From CAWBUW01 sp963792075 (GTDB lineage Bacteria > Chloroflexota > Anaerolineae > Anaerolineales > UBA4823), in contig CAWBUW010000012.1 of assembly GCA_963792075.1 (NCBI GenBank), positions 1,984,001 through 2,048,000 on the forward strand: a DNA stretch of 64,000 bases, written 5' to 3'. The position numbers were made by a program, and so were the translations under genes. Position 1 is the first letter of the stretch. Each line of letters starts with the position of its first letter. The notes under the pieces are model-generated. The model did no database searches. It was not told where the DNA came from and saw only the letters and a list, made by a program, of their open reading frames with translations. Of this stretch, positions 25,890 to 35,105 are shown piece by piece.

Positions 25890-26711
25890 TTATGTTCCCC
25901 AATCACGCGGGTACAGGAAATCGTAACCGATGGTGCGGTTGGAAATCTTCGCAATGGGGGGAAGGATGCGTTTGAAATGATTGCGCTGCACCCGGCGCAC
26001 TACTGACTGTACAAAAGGTTCGGCAAAACCCGCCAGCACGCATTCGGCGGGGCTGTAACGCTGGTCGATCATCAAGTAAAGCAGGCGGTCTACTTCTGCG
26101 TAGGTGAATCCCAGCTCGCCTTCATCGGTTTGGTTTTCCCACAGGTCCGCGGAGGGCGCTTTGGCCAGGATCGGCTCTGGAATGCCCAGGTCGTCCGAGA
26201 GCTGGCGCACCTGGGTTTTATACAGGTCGCCGACCGGGTTGATCGCGCAGGCCGAGTCCCCATACAAGGTGGAGTAGCCGAGCAAGATTTCAGTCTTGTT
26301 GCCTGTACCTACAACCAGGCCGTTGAAGACTTCCGATTGGTCATACAGGATGATCATACGTGCCCGGGCCATGATATTCCCCCTCCGCAGCCGGTTCGCA
26401 TCAGGGAAACGTTCCAGGTAGGGATCCACCATTTCGGTGATGGGGATGGTGAGCGACTGGACGCCGAGGGCATCGATTACCAATTGGGCGTGGTCGAGCG
26501 AATCCTGGGAAGAGGTACGGTAGGGCATGCGCACGGCGAGTACATTCTGTGGGCCGAGAGCTTCTGCAGCCAGATAGCAGGCCAGGGCTGAGTCCAGGCC
26601 TCCGGAAAGGCCAAGCACGGCGCGCTGGAAGCCAGAGCGCGTGATCTCGCTGTGGATAAACCCCGTCAGGATGCTGCGCGCCAGGGTGGTGTTCAGAGAA
26701 AGGTCAATCAT
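25890..26711 (-). CDS. nadE: NAD synthetase, ammonia-dependent type
   Basis: 273 residues from the ATG at 26711, the usual length for the family. The PP-loop LSGGLDSALACYLA binds ATP; VVGTGNKTEILLGY and GDSACAINPVGDLYKTQVR are conserved synthetase motifs. It makes NAD from deamido-NAD using ammonia; there is no glutaminase domain. It is downstream of EtfA with a hairpin between them, in the reverse-strand run that includes acyl-CoA dehydrogenase and ETF. Confidence 0.93.
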   Translation of the reverse strand: MIDLSLNTTLARSILTGFIHSEITRSGFQRAVLGLSGGLDSALACYLAAEALGPQNVLAVRMPYRTSSQDSLDHAQLVIDALGVQSLTIPITEMVDPYLERFPDANRLRRGNIMARARMIILYDQSEVFNGLVVGTGNKTEILLGYSTLYGDSACAINPVGDLYKTQVRQLSDDLGIPEPILAKAPSADLWENQTDEGELGFTYAEVDRLLYLMIDQRYSPAECVLAGFAEPFVQSVVRRVQRNHFKRILPPIAKISNRTIGYDFLYPRDWGT

Positions 26712-26740
26712 AAAAAACCTAAATCTTTTAATCGTGATAT

Positions 26741-26775
26741 GGGGCTGTCCCAAAATAGTCTTTTAAGACAGCCCC
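26741..26775. repeat. Short inverted repeat with GGGGCTGTC ends
   Basis: GGGGCTGTC and GACAGCCCC bound a 35-base element with inner AAAA/TTTT pairing. The ends match those of the giant hairpin at 39475-39590. It lies between etfA and nadE on the same strand and may act as a weak terminator or be a tiny non-autonomous element. Confidence 0.6.
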
Positions 26776-26795
26776 AAGCAGAAAAAAAGGGAGTG

Positions 26796-27839
26796 CTATT
26801 TGCCCAGCCTGGCTTTGAAGACGGCAGTGATCGCAGGCAAAAGTGTGTGCAGATCGCCAACTACACCGAAGCGAGCCAGCTTGAAAATGGGAGCTTCAGG
26901 GTCCTTGTTGATGGCGACAATCACCTTGCTGGAGCGCATCCCGGCCTGGTGCTGAATGGCACCGGAAATACCGCAGGCGATGTAAAGGTCCGGCGAGACG
27001 ACTTTCCCGGTCTGGCCGACCTGGTGTTCGTAGGGGATATAACCGGCGTCTACCGCGGCGCGGCTGGCGCCCACGGCGCCGCCCAGTACCTGAGCCAGAT
27101 CACTGACCAGCTTGAAGCCCTGTTGGGCGCGCCAGACTTCGGCGGCTTTCTCATCCAGGCCAGCGGGTGGGGTCAAAGCGGGGTTGTTCGCCATGCCGCG
27201 CCCGCCAGAGACGATCACTGCTGCGTCGGTCAGGCTGGTCCCGCCCTCGGTTTTTCCATAGCCGGTCACCTGGGTGGGGATGGCCGCCTCGGCAAGCGCC
27301 GGGGCGACTTTAGTCAGTGTGCCGCTGCGACCAGCTTCGAGCGCCGGTTTGGGAAAGGCGCGCGTGCGCAGGGTCACGAGCTGTGGACGGGCAGTGCAGG
27401 TTACTTCGGAGAGAAGTTTGCCGGCATAAACCGGGCGAGTAGCCACCACATTGCCGTCTTGCACATCCAGGGCAACCACATCGGGGAGCACACCGGTGTG
27501 CAGGTCAATCGCGCTCATCGCGGCGACTTCACGTCCGCGAGTGGTGGTGGGGAAGAGAATGGCTTCAGGAGCGCCTTCGCCAGCCAGCTTGGAAAGCAGG
27601 GTGGCGTAAGGCTCGGCGCGGTAATCGTCCAGCGTAGCATCATCGGCCAGCAGGACTTCATCTGCGCCATATTGGAAGGCTTCCTGGGCGATTTTTTCAA
27701 CGCCCGCGCCAAAGACAAGCGCAGTAACACCACTGCCGATTTTGCCCGCCAGCAGTTTGCCTGCGCCTAGCGTTTCCCAGGATGTGGGCAGCGCCTGTCC
27801 TTTGAATTGATCCACGTAAACCCAAATTTTATGGCTCAT
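26796..27839 (-). CDS. etfA: Electron transfer flavoprotein, alpha subunit
   Basis: 347 residues. The N-terminal domain is followed by the FAD-binding C-terminal domain with VGASRAAVDAGY, HQVGQTGKVVSPDLYIACGISGAIQH and VAINKDPEAPIF. With EtfB it carries electrons from acyl-CoA dehydrogenases to the membrane quinone pool, or takes part in bifurcation. The start lies nine bases after the etfB stop, with a GGAGGG site. The acyl-CoA dehydrogenase gene two places upstream is its likely electron donor. Confidence 0.95.
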   Translation of the reverse strand: MSHKIWVYVDQFKGQALPTSWETLGAGKLLAGKIGSGVTALVFGAGVEKIAQEAFQYGADEVLLADDATLDDYRAEPYATLLSKLAGEGAPEAILFPTTTRGREVAAMSAIDLHTGVLPDVVALDVQDGNVVATRPVYAGKLLSEVTCTARPQLVTLRTRAFPKPALEAGRSGTLTKVAPALAEAAIPTQVTGYGKTEGGTSLTDAAVIVSGGRGMANNPALTPPAGLDEKAAEVWRAQQGFKLVSDLAQVLGGAVGASRAAVDAGYIPYEHQVGQTGKVVSPDLYIACGISGAIQHQAGMRSSKVIVAINKDPEAPIFKLARFGVVGDLHTLLPAITAVFKARLGK

Positions 27840-27848
27840 GGCACCCTC

Positions 27849-28622
27849 CTACAGCACTTTCTCTGCCAGGATTCTATCGGCAAGTTTTTCGGCGATCTCC
27901 TGCGGGCTGCCACCTGTAATGATCTCGGTGGCGATTGCGCGTACAGGAGGGTTGGTCACTTTCGGCCAGGTCACCACAGATGTTGGGGCGGCAATTCCTA
28001 AGTCCGCCAGGCTCCAAACCGGGATGACAGCCTTAGAGGCTTTGCGGATGCCCATGAAGGAGGGATAACGAGGCTCGGCGAAATCTTTGACCACGCTGAC
28101 CACTGCGGGCAGCTTGGCACTTACAGCCTGGTGACCTTCTTCCATGCTGCGTTCTACCTGGATGCTGCTGGCATCCACGGACTTGATCACCGCGACCAGG
28201 GTTAGAGCCGGCCAGCCGAGAACGCGTGCCGTCTGGGCCGTAGTGACCCCCGTGTCGCTGTCGATGGCCTGGCGGCCAAGGAAGACCAGGTCCACACCGC
28301 CGACCTTTTGCACTGCGGCTGCCAGCACGTGGGCCACACCCTGGCTGTCCATCTTGGTCAGGGCTGGATCCGAGATCAAGATGGAATCGGTACAGCCCAT
28401 TGCCAAAGCATGTTTGAGCGCCTCTTTGGAATTTTCGCCGCCGATCGTAATGGCAGTAACCTCTCCCCCCAGGGCTTCTTTTTGCAGCAGAGCAGCCTCA
28501 ACGGCGTACTCATCCCAGGGATTGATCACCAACGGTGCATCTCCCCAGTTGACCTGTCCGTTCTCAGCGACCACTTTAGCTGCCGAGTCGGGCACTTGTT
28601 TGACACAGACAACAATCTTCAA
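27849..28622 (-). CDS. etfB: Electron transfer flavoprotein, beta subunit
   Basis: 257 residues with the family opening KIVVCVKQVPDSAAKV, the NPWDEYAVEAALL segment, GRQAIDSDTGVTTAQTA and the AMP/FAD-contacting end. It is preceded by AAAAGGAGG and pairs with EtfA immediately downstream. There is no obvious bifurcation-specific marker that I can judge by eye. Confidence 0.95.
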   Translation of the reverse strand: MKIVVCVKQVPDSAAKVVAENGQVNWGDAPLVINPWDEYAVEAALLQKEALGGEVTAITIGGENSKEALKHALAMGCTDSILISDPALTKMDSQGVAHVLAAAVQKVGGVDLVFLGRQAIDSDTGVTTAQTARVLGWPALTLVAVIKSVDASSIQVERSMEEGHQAVSAKLPAVVSVVKDFAEPRYPSFMGIRKASKAVIPVWSLADLGIAAPTSVVTWPKVTNPPVRAIATEIITGGSPQEIAEKLADRILAEKVL

Positions 28623-28702
28623 GATGACCTCCTTTTCCAGGCAAAAGAGAATTGGACAAAAGACCTGGGTCTATTTTACCCTGGTTTGCTAACTTTCTGT
28701 GC

Positions 28703-29125
28703 TTATCCACGTAAGATGAGTGGAGAGGCGCAATACGCGCAGTCTGCGGAGCTTTCGCCCACCCAACGGACTTCGTTTTCACGTACCCGCGCCCCGCAAG
28801 ATGGACAGGAGGTGGGCAGCAAGTCGGTGCAGTAGACCGGCGCGGGAGGCTCGGTGGTGGGGTTGAGCGCGGTTTCAGGAACAGGCGCCGGAGCCGTTGG
28901 GGTGATTTCTGGCGCGGCCTGTGGCGCTGGGACTGCTGGGGGTTCTTCATCGACGGCGGAAGGGACAACTACCTGGATGAACGTTTCGACCAGGATGCTG
29001 GCTCCGACCACAAACAGGATACCCGGCCACCAATCGCCGCTCATGAAAAGGATGGCGATGCCGATCACCCAGACCGCGCTTTGCAGGTTATTCCAGGGGC
29101 TTTTGAGTTGTTTTTTCTTGCTCAT
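28703..29125 (-). CDS. Small membrane protein with C-terminal zinc ribbon
   Basis: 140 residues from the ATG at 29125 (TTGAGG upstream). Two membrane spans (about 17-32 and 36-55) are followed by a Pro/Ala-rich linker and a zinc ribbon (CPSCGARV...CAYCASP). The membrane hairpin plus ribbon occurs in many uncharacterised proteins. It lies between the acyl-CoA dehydrogenase and etfB genes. No role in electron transfer can be inferred. Confidence 0.6.
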   Translation of the reverse strand: MSKKKQLKSPWNNLQSAVWVIGIAILFMSGDWWPGILFVVGASILVETFIQVVVPSAVDEEPPAVPAPQAAPEITPTAPAPVPETALNPTTEPPAPVYCTDLLPTSCPSCGARVRENEVRWVGESSADCAYCASPLILRG

Positions 29126-29144
29126 CAGAACCTCAATAAAAAGA

Positions 29145-30360
29145 TCATGCCGGGCGCTGCCAATCCTCCGCGTCATAGGCGGGCAGCTCACAGCGCAATG
29201 GTGCATCACGGCGGGTGCCGAAGGCGTAACCTGCCTGGATCAATTGGTGGATTTCGCTGGTGCCCTCATATAAAATGGCGCCGCGGGAGTTGCGCAGGTA
29301 GCGTTCGACATCATATTCATCACTATAACCGTAAGCGCCGTGTACCTGGATGGCTTCGGATGCAGCGGCGAAGGATGCATCTGTGGCAAACCATTTGGCC
29401 AGAGAGGTTTCACGACTGTTGCGCAATCCCTGGTTTTTCATCCATCCGGAGCGCAAGTAGAGCAGGCGTGCCATCTCATAGGACTGCACCATTCCCGCGA
29501 TCTTTTGCTGGATGAGCTGGTAGCGGGCGATTTCCTTACCGAAGGCGCGGCGATCTTTGGCATAGCGGATGCTGGCTTCCATTGCGGCGCGAATCAACCC
29601 TGTAGCACCGGCAGCAACCGTGTACCGCCCGTTGTCCAGGCAGGACATGGCGATCTTGAAACCTTCGCCTTCCTCCCCGATGCGGTTGGTTTCCGGTATC
29701 TGTACATCCTGGAAGGCGAGCCAGCCGGTAGAACCGGCGCGCATGCCCAGCTTACCGTGCAGGTCGCCGCGGCTAACACCAGGGGCATCCAGCTCGACCA
29801 GGAAGGCGGATAAACCATCGTGCGGGTCCGCTGCGCCAGGGTCGGTACGCGCAATTACCAGGGCGTGGTGGGCTTTGGTAGCCAGGGAGATCCACATCTT
29901 TTCGCCGTTGAGGGTGTAAACATTCCCCTGGCGGCGAGCGGTAGTGGTCATGGCGGCAACATCGGAACCAGCGCCCGACTCGGTCAGGCCGAAGCAGGCG
30001 ATGCGCTCGCCGCGCGACTGGGGGATGAGGAAGCGCTGTTTTTGTTCTTCCGTCGCCCATTGGAATAAACCCAGGCTGTTCAAGCCGATATGCACTGACA
30101 GGACCACCCGCAGCGTACTGTCTACGGCTTCCAGTTCCTCGCAAGCCAGGCCGAGGGCGATGTAATCCAGGCCCTGACCGCCGTAACGGACGGGCAGGCA
30201 AATGCCCAGGATGCCCAGTTCAGCCAGGCGCGGCAGCACGATGGGCGCCATTTGCTGAGAGCGGTCAGAACTCTTTGATGAGTGGAGCAATTTCCTTTTG
30301 AGCAAATTCGCGCACCATGCGCTGCGCCATGCGCTGTTCGGGAGTCAGTTCAAAATCCAT
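29145..30360 (-). CDS. Acyl-CoA dehydrogenase (frameshifted near the N-terminus)
   Basis: Starts at 30360 with MDFELTPEQRM and GAGG upstream. After about 31 residues (IAPLIKEF) the frame meets a stop. One extra T near 30267 separates it from the main frame, which continues DRSQQMAP and runs to 29145. The remainder is complete: FAD-binding CFGLTESGAGSD, VHGAYGYSDEYDVERYLR, and the catalytic Glu in LYEGTSEIHQ. It oxidises an acyl-CoA to enoyl-CoA and passes electrons to the ETF encoded downstream. Corrected length is about 404 residues, normal for the family. Confidence 0.88.
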
Positions 30361-30403
30361 TGATTACCTCGTCATTTTTGTGTGGGATTATGCCAATTGT
30401 AGC

Positions 30404-30456
30404 ATGAATGGGGGTATCAAGCTGCGGCGAGGCCGCAGCTTGATACCCCCATTCAT
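30404..30456. repeat. Perfect 25-bp palindrome with GAG triloop in divergent gap
   Basis: Arms of 25 bases beginning ATGAATGGGGGTATC are exact complements around GAG. It lies between the divergent starts of the acyl-CoA dehydrogenase (30360) and TPR protein (30495) genes, hence not at any transcript end. Confidence 0.92.
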
Positions 30457-30494
30457 TGTAAAAGAAGAACTAAATTTGTGGTAGGATTTTAGTA

Positions 30495-31937
30495 ATGAAA
30501 CGAAAAGCGAAACCGGTGAATTGGCTGGACGTTCTGGCCCGGGTGGCGCTGCTGGGATGTGTTACCTGGCTGCTGAACCTGAACCCCCGCCCTTTGGCGC
30601 TGCACCAGGCATTGTTGGGATATACCCGCGCGGTAGAGGTCGGTGCACCGGGCCTGGCGGCAGCGAACCTGGAACAGGCGGCGGTATACCTGCCCTGGCG
30701 GAAGGATTTCGATGCCGCGGCGGCTCGTTATCGTTTGCAGGCCGGTGATTTACCTGGGGCGACCGCCTTGTTCAACCAAACGGAATTGCAGGCGTGGTTC
30801 ACTGGCGCCGATTGGATGGATCTGGGAGATGCCAACCGCGCCGCAGGGAACCTGAACCAGGCGGAAACCCTTTGGCTGAAGGGGTTAAAGACCGGGGGCG
30901 CGCCGTTAGTCCTGTATGATCGACTGTACAAGTTGTACCAGGAGCAGGGGGATTACCCGGCCGCCGCGGAGGCGCTCCGAATGACGCTGACCCTCCAGTC
31001 GAATGAGCCGGCGCGAGCCTATCAATTAGGACTATACATGGCGGCACTGCAGCCTAGTGCAGCGCTGGTTTACCTGGAACAGGCAGCACGAGAACCTGCG
31101 CTGACCAGACTGGCAGGTGACTTGCAGCGCACGATCCGCACTGCAGAACTGAAAGATGAACCAGCTTACGTAAACGTGCAAGCTGGGCGCAAGCTGGCCA
31201 GCATGGGGGAGTGGGCGCTGGCACAGGAAGCTTTCCGGCAGGCTACTTTGGCCCGCCCGGATTATGCCGAGGCCTGGGCGCTGTTGGGAGAGGCGCGACA
31301 GCAGGCAGGGGGCGACTTTGAGCAAGCGCTGGTAGATCTTGAGCAGGCATTGGCGCTAAAACCGGACTCGGCGTTGGTCAACAGTTTGTTGGGGCTGTAT
31401 TGGGAGCGGCGGGGAGATGTGGATCAGATGGGGGAGTACCTGGCGGCAGCGGCAGCGGCTGAAACCGAGAACCCGGTATGGCAGGCAGAATGGGGGAGGG
31501 CCCTGGCTTTGGGAGGCGACCTCGATGCTGCCCGGCAGCGTTATGAAGCTGCGGTGGAGCTCGCGCCGCAGGATGCTTTGTACTGGCGCCTGTTGGGAGC
31601 GTTTACCTTAGAGTATAAGGTGGACGTAGAGGAGTTAGGCTTGCCAGCGGCACGCCGTGCGCTGGCGCTGGAGCCGGAAGATGCCGCAGCCTTGGACCTG
31701 GTCGGCGCAGCCTATCTGACCCTGGACAACGATGCGCTGGCTGAACGGTTCATCAGGCGGGCCATTCAGGTGGATCCGGCGTATGCGCCGGGTTGGCTGC
31801 ACCTGGGCGCGCTGTACCTGTATCGTGGCGAGATGGAATGGGGACGGACGATGCTGCTGTTTGCCGGGCAGCTCGCTACGCCTGGCAGTACAGTCGCGGA
31901 CCAGGCTCAACGGTTGGAGGGTTATTATTTCCCCTGA
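30495..31937 (+). CDS. Membrane-anchored TPR protein
   Basis: 480 residues. A signal anchor (about 12-30) is followed by helix-turn-helix repeats with TPR spacing through the rest of the chain (for example ALLGEARQQAGGDFEQALVDLEQAL and AYLTLDNDALAERFIRRAIQVDPAYAPGWLHLG). It is probably exposed outside the membrane as a protein-interaction scaffold. No enzymatic domain is visible. TAGGAT lies seven bases before the ATG and there is no ribosome site, so the message may be leaderless. Confidence 0.75.
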   Translation: MKRKAKPVNWLDVLARVALLGCVTWLLNLNPRPLALHQALLGYTRAVEVGAPGLAAANLEQAAVYLPWRKDFDAAAARYRLQAGDLPGATALFNQTELQAWFTGADWMDLGDANRAAGNLNQAETLWLKGLKTGGAPLVLYDRLYKLYQEQGDYPAAAEALRMTLTLQSNEPARAYQLGLYMAALQPSAALVYLEQAAREPALTRLAGDLQRTIRTAELKDEPAYVNVQAGRKLASMGEWALAQEAFRQATLARPDYAEAWALLGEARQQAGGDFEQALVDLEQALALKPDSALVNSLLGLYWERRGDVDQMGEYLAAAAAAETENPVWQAEWGRALALGGDLDAARQRYEAAVELAPQDALYWRLLGAFTLEYKVDVEELGLPAARRALALEPEDAAALDLVGAAYLTLDNDALAERFIRRAIQVDPAYAPGWLHLGALYLYRGEMEWGRTMLLFAGQLATPGSTVADQAQRLEGYYFP

Positions 31938-32044
31938 GCGTACGCTGTGGTAGAATTTAAATTCATAAGGTGGTTGGGCTGCCATCGGCTGTTGCCCGTA
32001 ACGTACTCAACCGAGGAAAAATATCGCCAAAGGAGAATCCTGTC

Positions 32045-32713
32045 ATGAAAACTTATAAACCCCTGATTTTATTCGTGGCTTTGTTGGCGCTGATTGCCAT
32101 CGCCTGCCAGGCTGCTTCCAGTGGAAGTGGCACTGGGGGTGGAGGCAGCACGCCCGCGCCGACCGTACTCTTCAAGGATGATTTCTCGAAAACGGATAGC
32201 GGCTGGTCCACCGCGAATGATGCGGATGGCATCAATGATTACCAGGATGGCGGCTTCCGTTTCCTGGTGAACAAGGTGAACTGGTATTTTTGGAGCAACC
32301 CGGGCCGCAGCTTCAGCGATGTAACCATCGAAGTAGATGGTAAGAAACTTGCCGGACCGGACGAGAATGATTACGGTGTCATCTGCCGGTACAGCGATAC
32401 AGACAACTTCTATTTCTTCACGATCGGCAGCGATGGCTACTATGGGGTGAGCAAATACGTCGCCGGTAAGGATAGCCTCGTGGGGATGACCCAACTGGAG
32501 CAGAACACGAACGTAATCAAGGGGGGAGACGCCACCAACCACATCAAGGTGACCTGCAAGGGGAGCAGCCTGACCCTGGAAGTGAACGGGACGATCCTGG
32601 CGGATGTATTGGATACGGACCTGACCAGCGGTGATATTGGTTTGATCGCTGGCTCTTACGATACGGTGGGTGTGGACGTAAGCTTTGATAACCTGATAGT
32701 TACCAAGCCTTAG
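32045..32713 (+). CDS. Lipoprotein with beta-sandwich (LamG-like) domain, copy 1
   Basis: 222 residues from the ATG at 32045 (AAAGGAG upstream). Signal peptide with lipobox IAC at about residue 20, a Gly/Ser linker, then a jelly-roll domain of about 180 residues (LFKDDFSKTDSGW, YGVICRYSDTDNFYFFTIGSDGYYG, GDIGLIAGSYD). The fold resembles concanavalin-like or DUF1080 domains that bind sugars, although no ligand residues can be assigned. It is a tandem paralog of the next gene. Confidence 0.75.
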   Translation: MKTYKPLILFVALLALIAIACQAASSGSGTGGGGSTPAPTVLFKDDFSKTDSGWSTANDADGINDYQDGGFRFLVNKVNWYFWSNPGRSFSDVTIEVDGKKLAGPDENDYGVICRYSDTDNFYFFTIGSDGYYGVSKYVAGKDSLVGMTQLEQNTNVIKGGDATNHIKVTCKGSSLTLEVNGTILADVLDTDLTSGDIGLIAGSYDTVGVDVSFDNLIVTKP

Positions 32714-32724
32714 GCTGGCTTTTG

Positions 32725-32765
32725 CTCAGGGCAGAGACAGCGCCGAGCGTTGTCCCTGCCCTGAG
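32725..32765. terminator. Hairpin between the two paired lipoprotein genes
   Basis: CTCAGGGCAG-A-GACA pairs with TGTC-C-CTGCCCTGAG around an 11-base loop. No U-tract follows, so it is a weak terminator or mRNA-stabilising element. Confidence 0.4.
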
Positions 32766-32788
32766 CCAGGAAGAAGGAGCGCGGCAGG

Positions 32789-33445
32789 ATGCGCCTGGTG
32801 TATTGGTTATGCCTGTTGAGTGGACTGGGCTATGTGCTGGCAGCTTGTGGCGCAGCACCTGCTGCAGCGACGATCCCGCCGGAGGAATTTAAGCTGATCC
32901 TGCAAGATAAATTTGACAGCGAAGATAAGGGTTGGGATAAATTTATTGAGGCAGGGAAGGGCCAGGCAGGGTACGATGAGAACCGGTATCGCATCCAGGT
33001 AATCGCAAACAATACCTACATCTGGGCTAATCCCACGAATCCCGGTTTGCCGGCAGATGTACATATCTTGGTGGATGCTCACAAAGAAGATGGCGATACG
33101 AATAACCTCTATGGGGTAACCTGCCGTTATCAAGATGAGAAGAATTTCTACTTTTTTGTGATCAGCAGCGATGGGTACTTTGGGGTTGGCAAGGTGAAAG
33201 ACGGCCAATATCAACTGATCAACCGCCGGGATTATCCGCCCAGCAGCGCGATCCTGACCGAACATAAAACCAATAAGATCTATGTGGAATGCGTTGGACC
33301 AGATTTGAGATTATATGTAAATAATCAGTTTGTGGACGAACAGACCGATGGCGATTTGAAGACCGGGAATGTGGGCTTGATCGCGGGCGCAATAGGGGGG
33401 GAGACCGTGATCGTGTTTGATAATTTTGAAGTGCGAGGGCCCTGA
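32789..33445 (+). CDS. Lipoprotein with beta-sandwich (LamG-like) domain, copy 2
   Basis: 218 residues. Signal peptide with a lipobox-like LAAC at about residue 19, then the same jelly-roll domain as copy 1: DKFDSEDKGWDKF, YGVTCRYQDEKNFYFFVISSDGYFG and GNVGLIAGAIGG line up segment by segment. The copies have diverged well beyond recent duplication. Both are probably displayed on the outer face of the membrane. The next gene, mtaB, starts three bases after the stop, although the functions are unrelated. Confidence 0.75.
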   Translation: MRLVYWLCLLSGLGYVLAACGAAPAAATIPPEEFKLILQDKFDSEDKGWDKFIEAGKGQAGYDENRYRIQVIANNTYIWANPTNPGLPADVHILVDAHKEDGDTNNLYGVTCRYQDEKNFYFFVISSDGYFGVGKVKDGQYQLINRRDYPPSSAILTEHKTNKIYVECVGPDLRLYVNNQFVDEQTDGDLKTGNVGLIAGAIGGETVIVFDNFEVRGP

Positions 33446-33448
33446 GCT

Positions 33449-34723
33449 GTGAAGATATTCCTGGATACGGTGGGCTGTCGCCTGAACCAGAGCGAGATCG
33501 AAAGCTATGCGCGCCAGTTCCGCGCTGCTGGGCATATGCTGGTGGGACAGGCGGGCGAGGCGGACCTGGTTGTGGTGAATACCTGTGCTGTGACTGCTGC
33601 CGCATCTTCCGATTCACGGCAGAAAATCCGCCAGGCGGTCCGCCAGGGAGCCAGCCGGGTGGCTGTTACGGGCTGCTGGTCTACACTCTATCCAGAGGAA
33701 GCAGTAGCACTGCCAGGCGTCGCATTTGTGGTTCCAAATCTGGAAAAGGACCACCTGGTATCTCAGTTGCTGGATTTGCCTGGCGAGACATTTGAGCGTG
33801 AACTGCTTGAGCGCGAACCGATTCCAGGGATGCGTTTGCGTACGCGGGCGTTCATCAAGGTGCAGGACGGCTGCGATAACCGTTGCACATTCTGCATCAC
33901 GACGGTGGCACGCGGGCCTGGACGGAGCCGCCCGATCCAGGATGTTTTAGCAGATGTGCAATCCGCACTGCTCGGCGGGGTGCAAGAGATTGTGCTCACC
34001 GGGGTGCACCTGGGATCGTGGGGGCAGGATTTCTCTTCACCAGGTCATTTAAGCGAGCTGGTGCGCACTCTGCTGGCAGAGACAGACACGCCGCGTTTGC
34101 GTTTATCTTCGTTGGAGCCGTGGGACCTGGATGATACCTTTTTCAGCCTGTGGCAGGATCAGCGGCTGTGCCGCCATCTGCACTTGCCGCTGCAATCGGG
34201 AAGTGCGGCAACCCTACGACGCATGGCGCGCAAAACCACCCCGCCGACCTTTCGCCGGCTGGTGGCAGCCGCTCGAACAGCCATCCCAGAAGTGGCGATC
34301 ACCACGGATATTCTGGTCGGTTTCCCTGGCGAGAGCGCGGCGGAATTTGCGCAAAGCCTGGATTTTGTGAGAGAGATGGATTTTTCTGGAGGGCATGTGT
34401 TCACTTATTCCGAGCGTCCAGGGACGGCAGCCGCGCGCATGCCGGACGCCGTGCCACACGCTGCGCGTAAACAACGGAATGCTGAAATGCGCCAGGCGCT
34501 GGAAATCAGCGCTGCCGGCTACCAGCAGCGTTTTTTGGGACGGAAGTTGGGCGTGTTATGGGAAAGCGCCATGGTTTTGGGCCCCCAGGGTTGGGAGATG
34601 AGCGGCCTGACAGATAATTACCTGCGTGTAACTGCTTACGCACCACGCGAGCTGTGGAACTGCATCACACCGGTGCGGCTGGAACATGCTCAAGCAACAG
34701 GATTACACGGAGTGGTGTTTTAG
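33449..34723 (+). CDS. mtaB: tRNA (N6-threonylcarbamoyladenosine-C2)-methylthiotransferase
   Basis: 424 residues from a GTG start. The N-terminal UPF0004 domain has the first cluster cysteines (VGCRLNQSE, NTCAVT, GCWS). The radical SAM motif CDNRCTFC follows at about 145-152, with the C-terminal TRAM-like part from about 370. It adds a methylthio group to t6A37 of tRNAs that read ANN codons. Length and motifs match MtaB rather than MiaB or RimO. It heads a run of RNA- and envelope-maintenance genes. Confidence 0.92.
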   Translation: MKIFLDTVGCRLNQSEIESYARQFRAAGHMLVGQAGEADLVVVNTCAVTAAASSDSRQKIRQAVRQGASRVAVTGCWSTLYPEEAVALPGVAFVVPNLEKDHLVSQLLDLPGETFERELLEREPIPGMRLRTRAFIKVQDGCDNRCTFCITTVARGPGRSRPIQDVLADVQSALLGGVQEIVLTGVHLGSWGQDFSSPGHLSELVRTLLAETDTPRLRLSSLEPWDLDDTFFSLWQDQRLCRHLHLPLQSGSAATLRRMARKTTPPTFRRLVAAARTAIPEVAITTDILVGFPGESAAEFAQSLDFVREMDFSGGHVFTYSERPGTAAARMPDAVPHAARKQRNAEMRQALEISAAGYQQRFLGRKLGVLWESAMVLGPQGWEMSGLTDNYLRVTAYAPRELWNCITPVRLEHAQATGLHGVVF

Positions 34724-34759
34724 GGTCTCGACCGTACTCGGTGAGAAGGCCAGGGAAAA

Positions 34760-35101
34760 ATGGATTGTGTATTCTGCAAGATCATTGGGGGCAGCCAACC
34801 GGCTGCTATTCTGTACCAGGATGAGATGGTCACTGCGTTCCGCGATAATCATCCGGCAGCGCAGACGCATATCCTGATTGTGCCTAATAAACACATGGTC
34901 TCAGTCAATCAGGTAACGGCAGAAGATGAGCCAACCTTGGGACGTTTGTTTACGGCTGCCCGCCTGTTGGCGGAACAAGAAGGTATTCAGGAGACCGGAT
35001 ACCGTTTGATTGTCAACACTGGCCCTTACGCGGGGCAGGCGGTTTTTCACCTGCACTTGCATCTGTTGGGCGGTCAGCGCATGAAACATCCGATGGGGTG
35101 A
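34760..35101 (+). CDS. HIT-family nucleotide hydrolase (HinT-like)
   Basis: 113 residues with CVFCKIIGG at the start and the catalytic triad HLHLHLLGG near residue 97. This is the Hint branch of HIT proteins, which hydrolyse adenosine phosphoramidates such as aminoacyl-AMP. It is cytoplasmic. It lies between mtaB and yqeY, as in many Gram-positive and Chloroflexota genomes. Confidence 0.92.
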   Translation: MDCVFCKIIGGSQPAAILYQDEMVTAFRDNHPAAQTHILIVPNKHMVSVNQVTAEDEPTLGRLFTAARLLAEQEGIQETGYRLIVNTGPYAGQAVFHLHLHLLGGQRMKHPMG

Positions 35102-35105
35102 ACTG

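Noticed and set aside
26741..26775. Insertion sequence between etfA and nadE
   Set aside because: Only a 35-base inverted repeat is present, without a transposase gene or clear target duplication.
26652..27770. Forward-strand ORF of 372 codons
   Set aside because: Antisense to etfA, which has all expected FAD-domain motifs.
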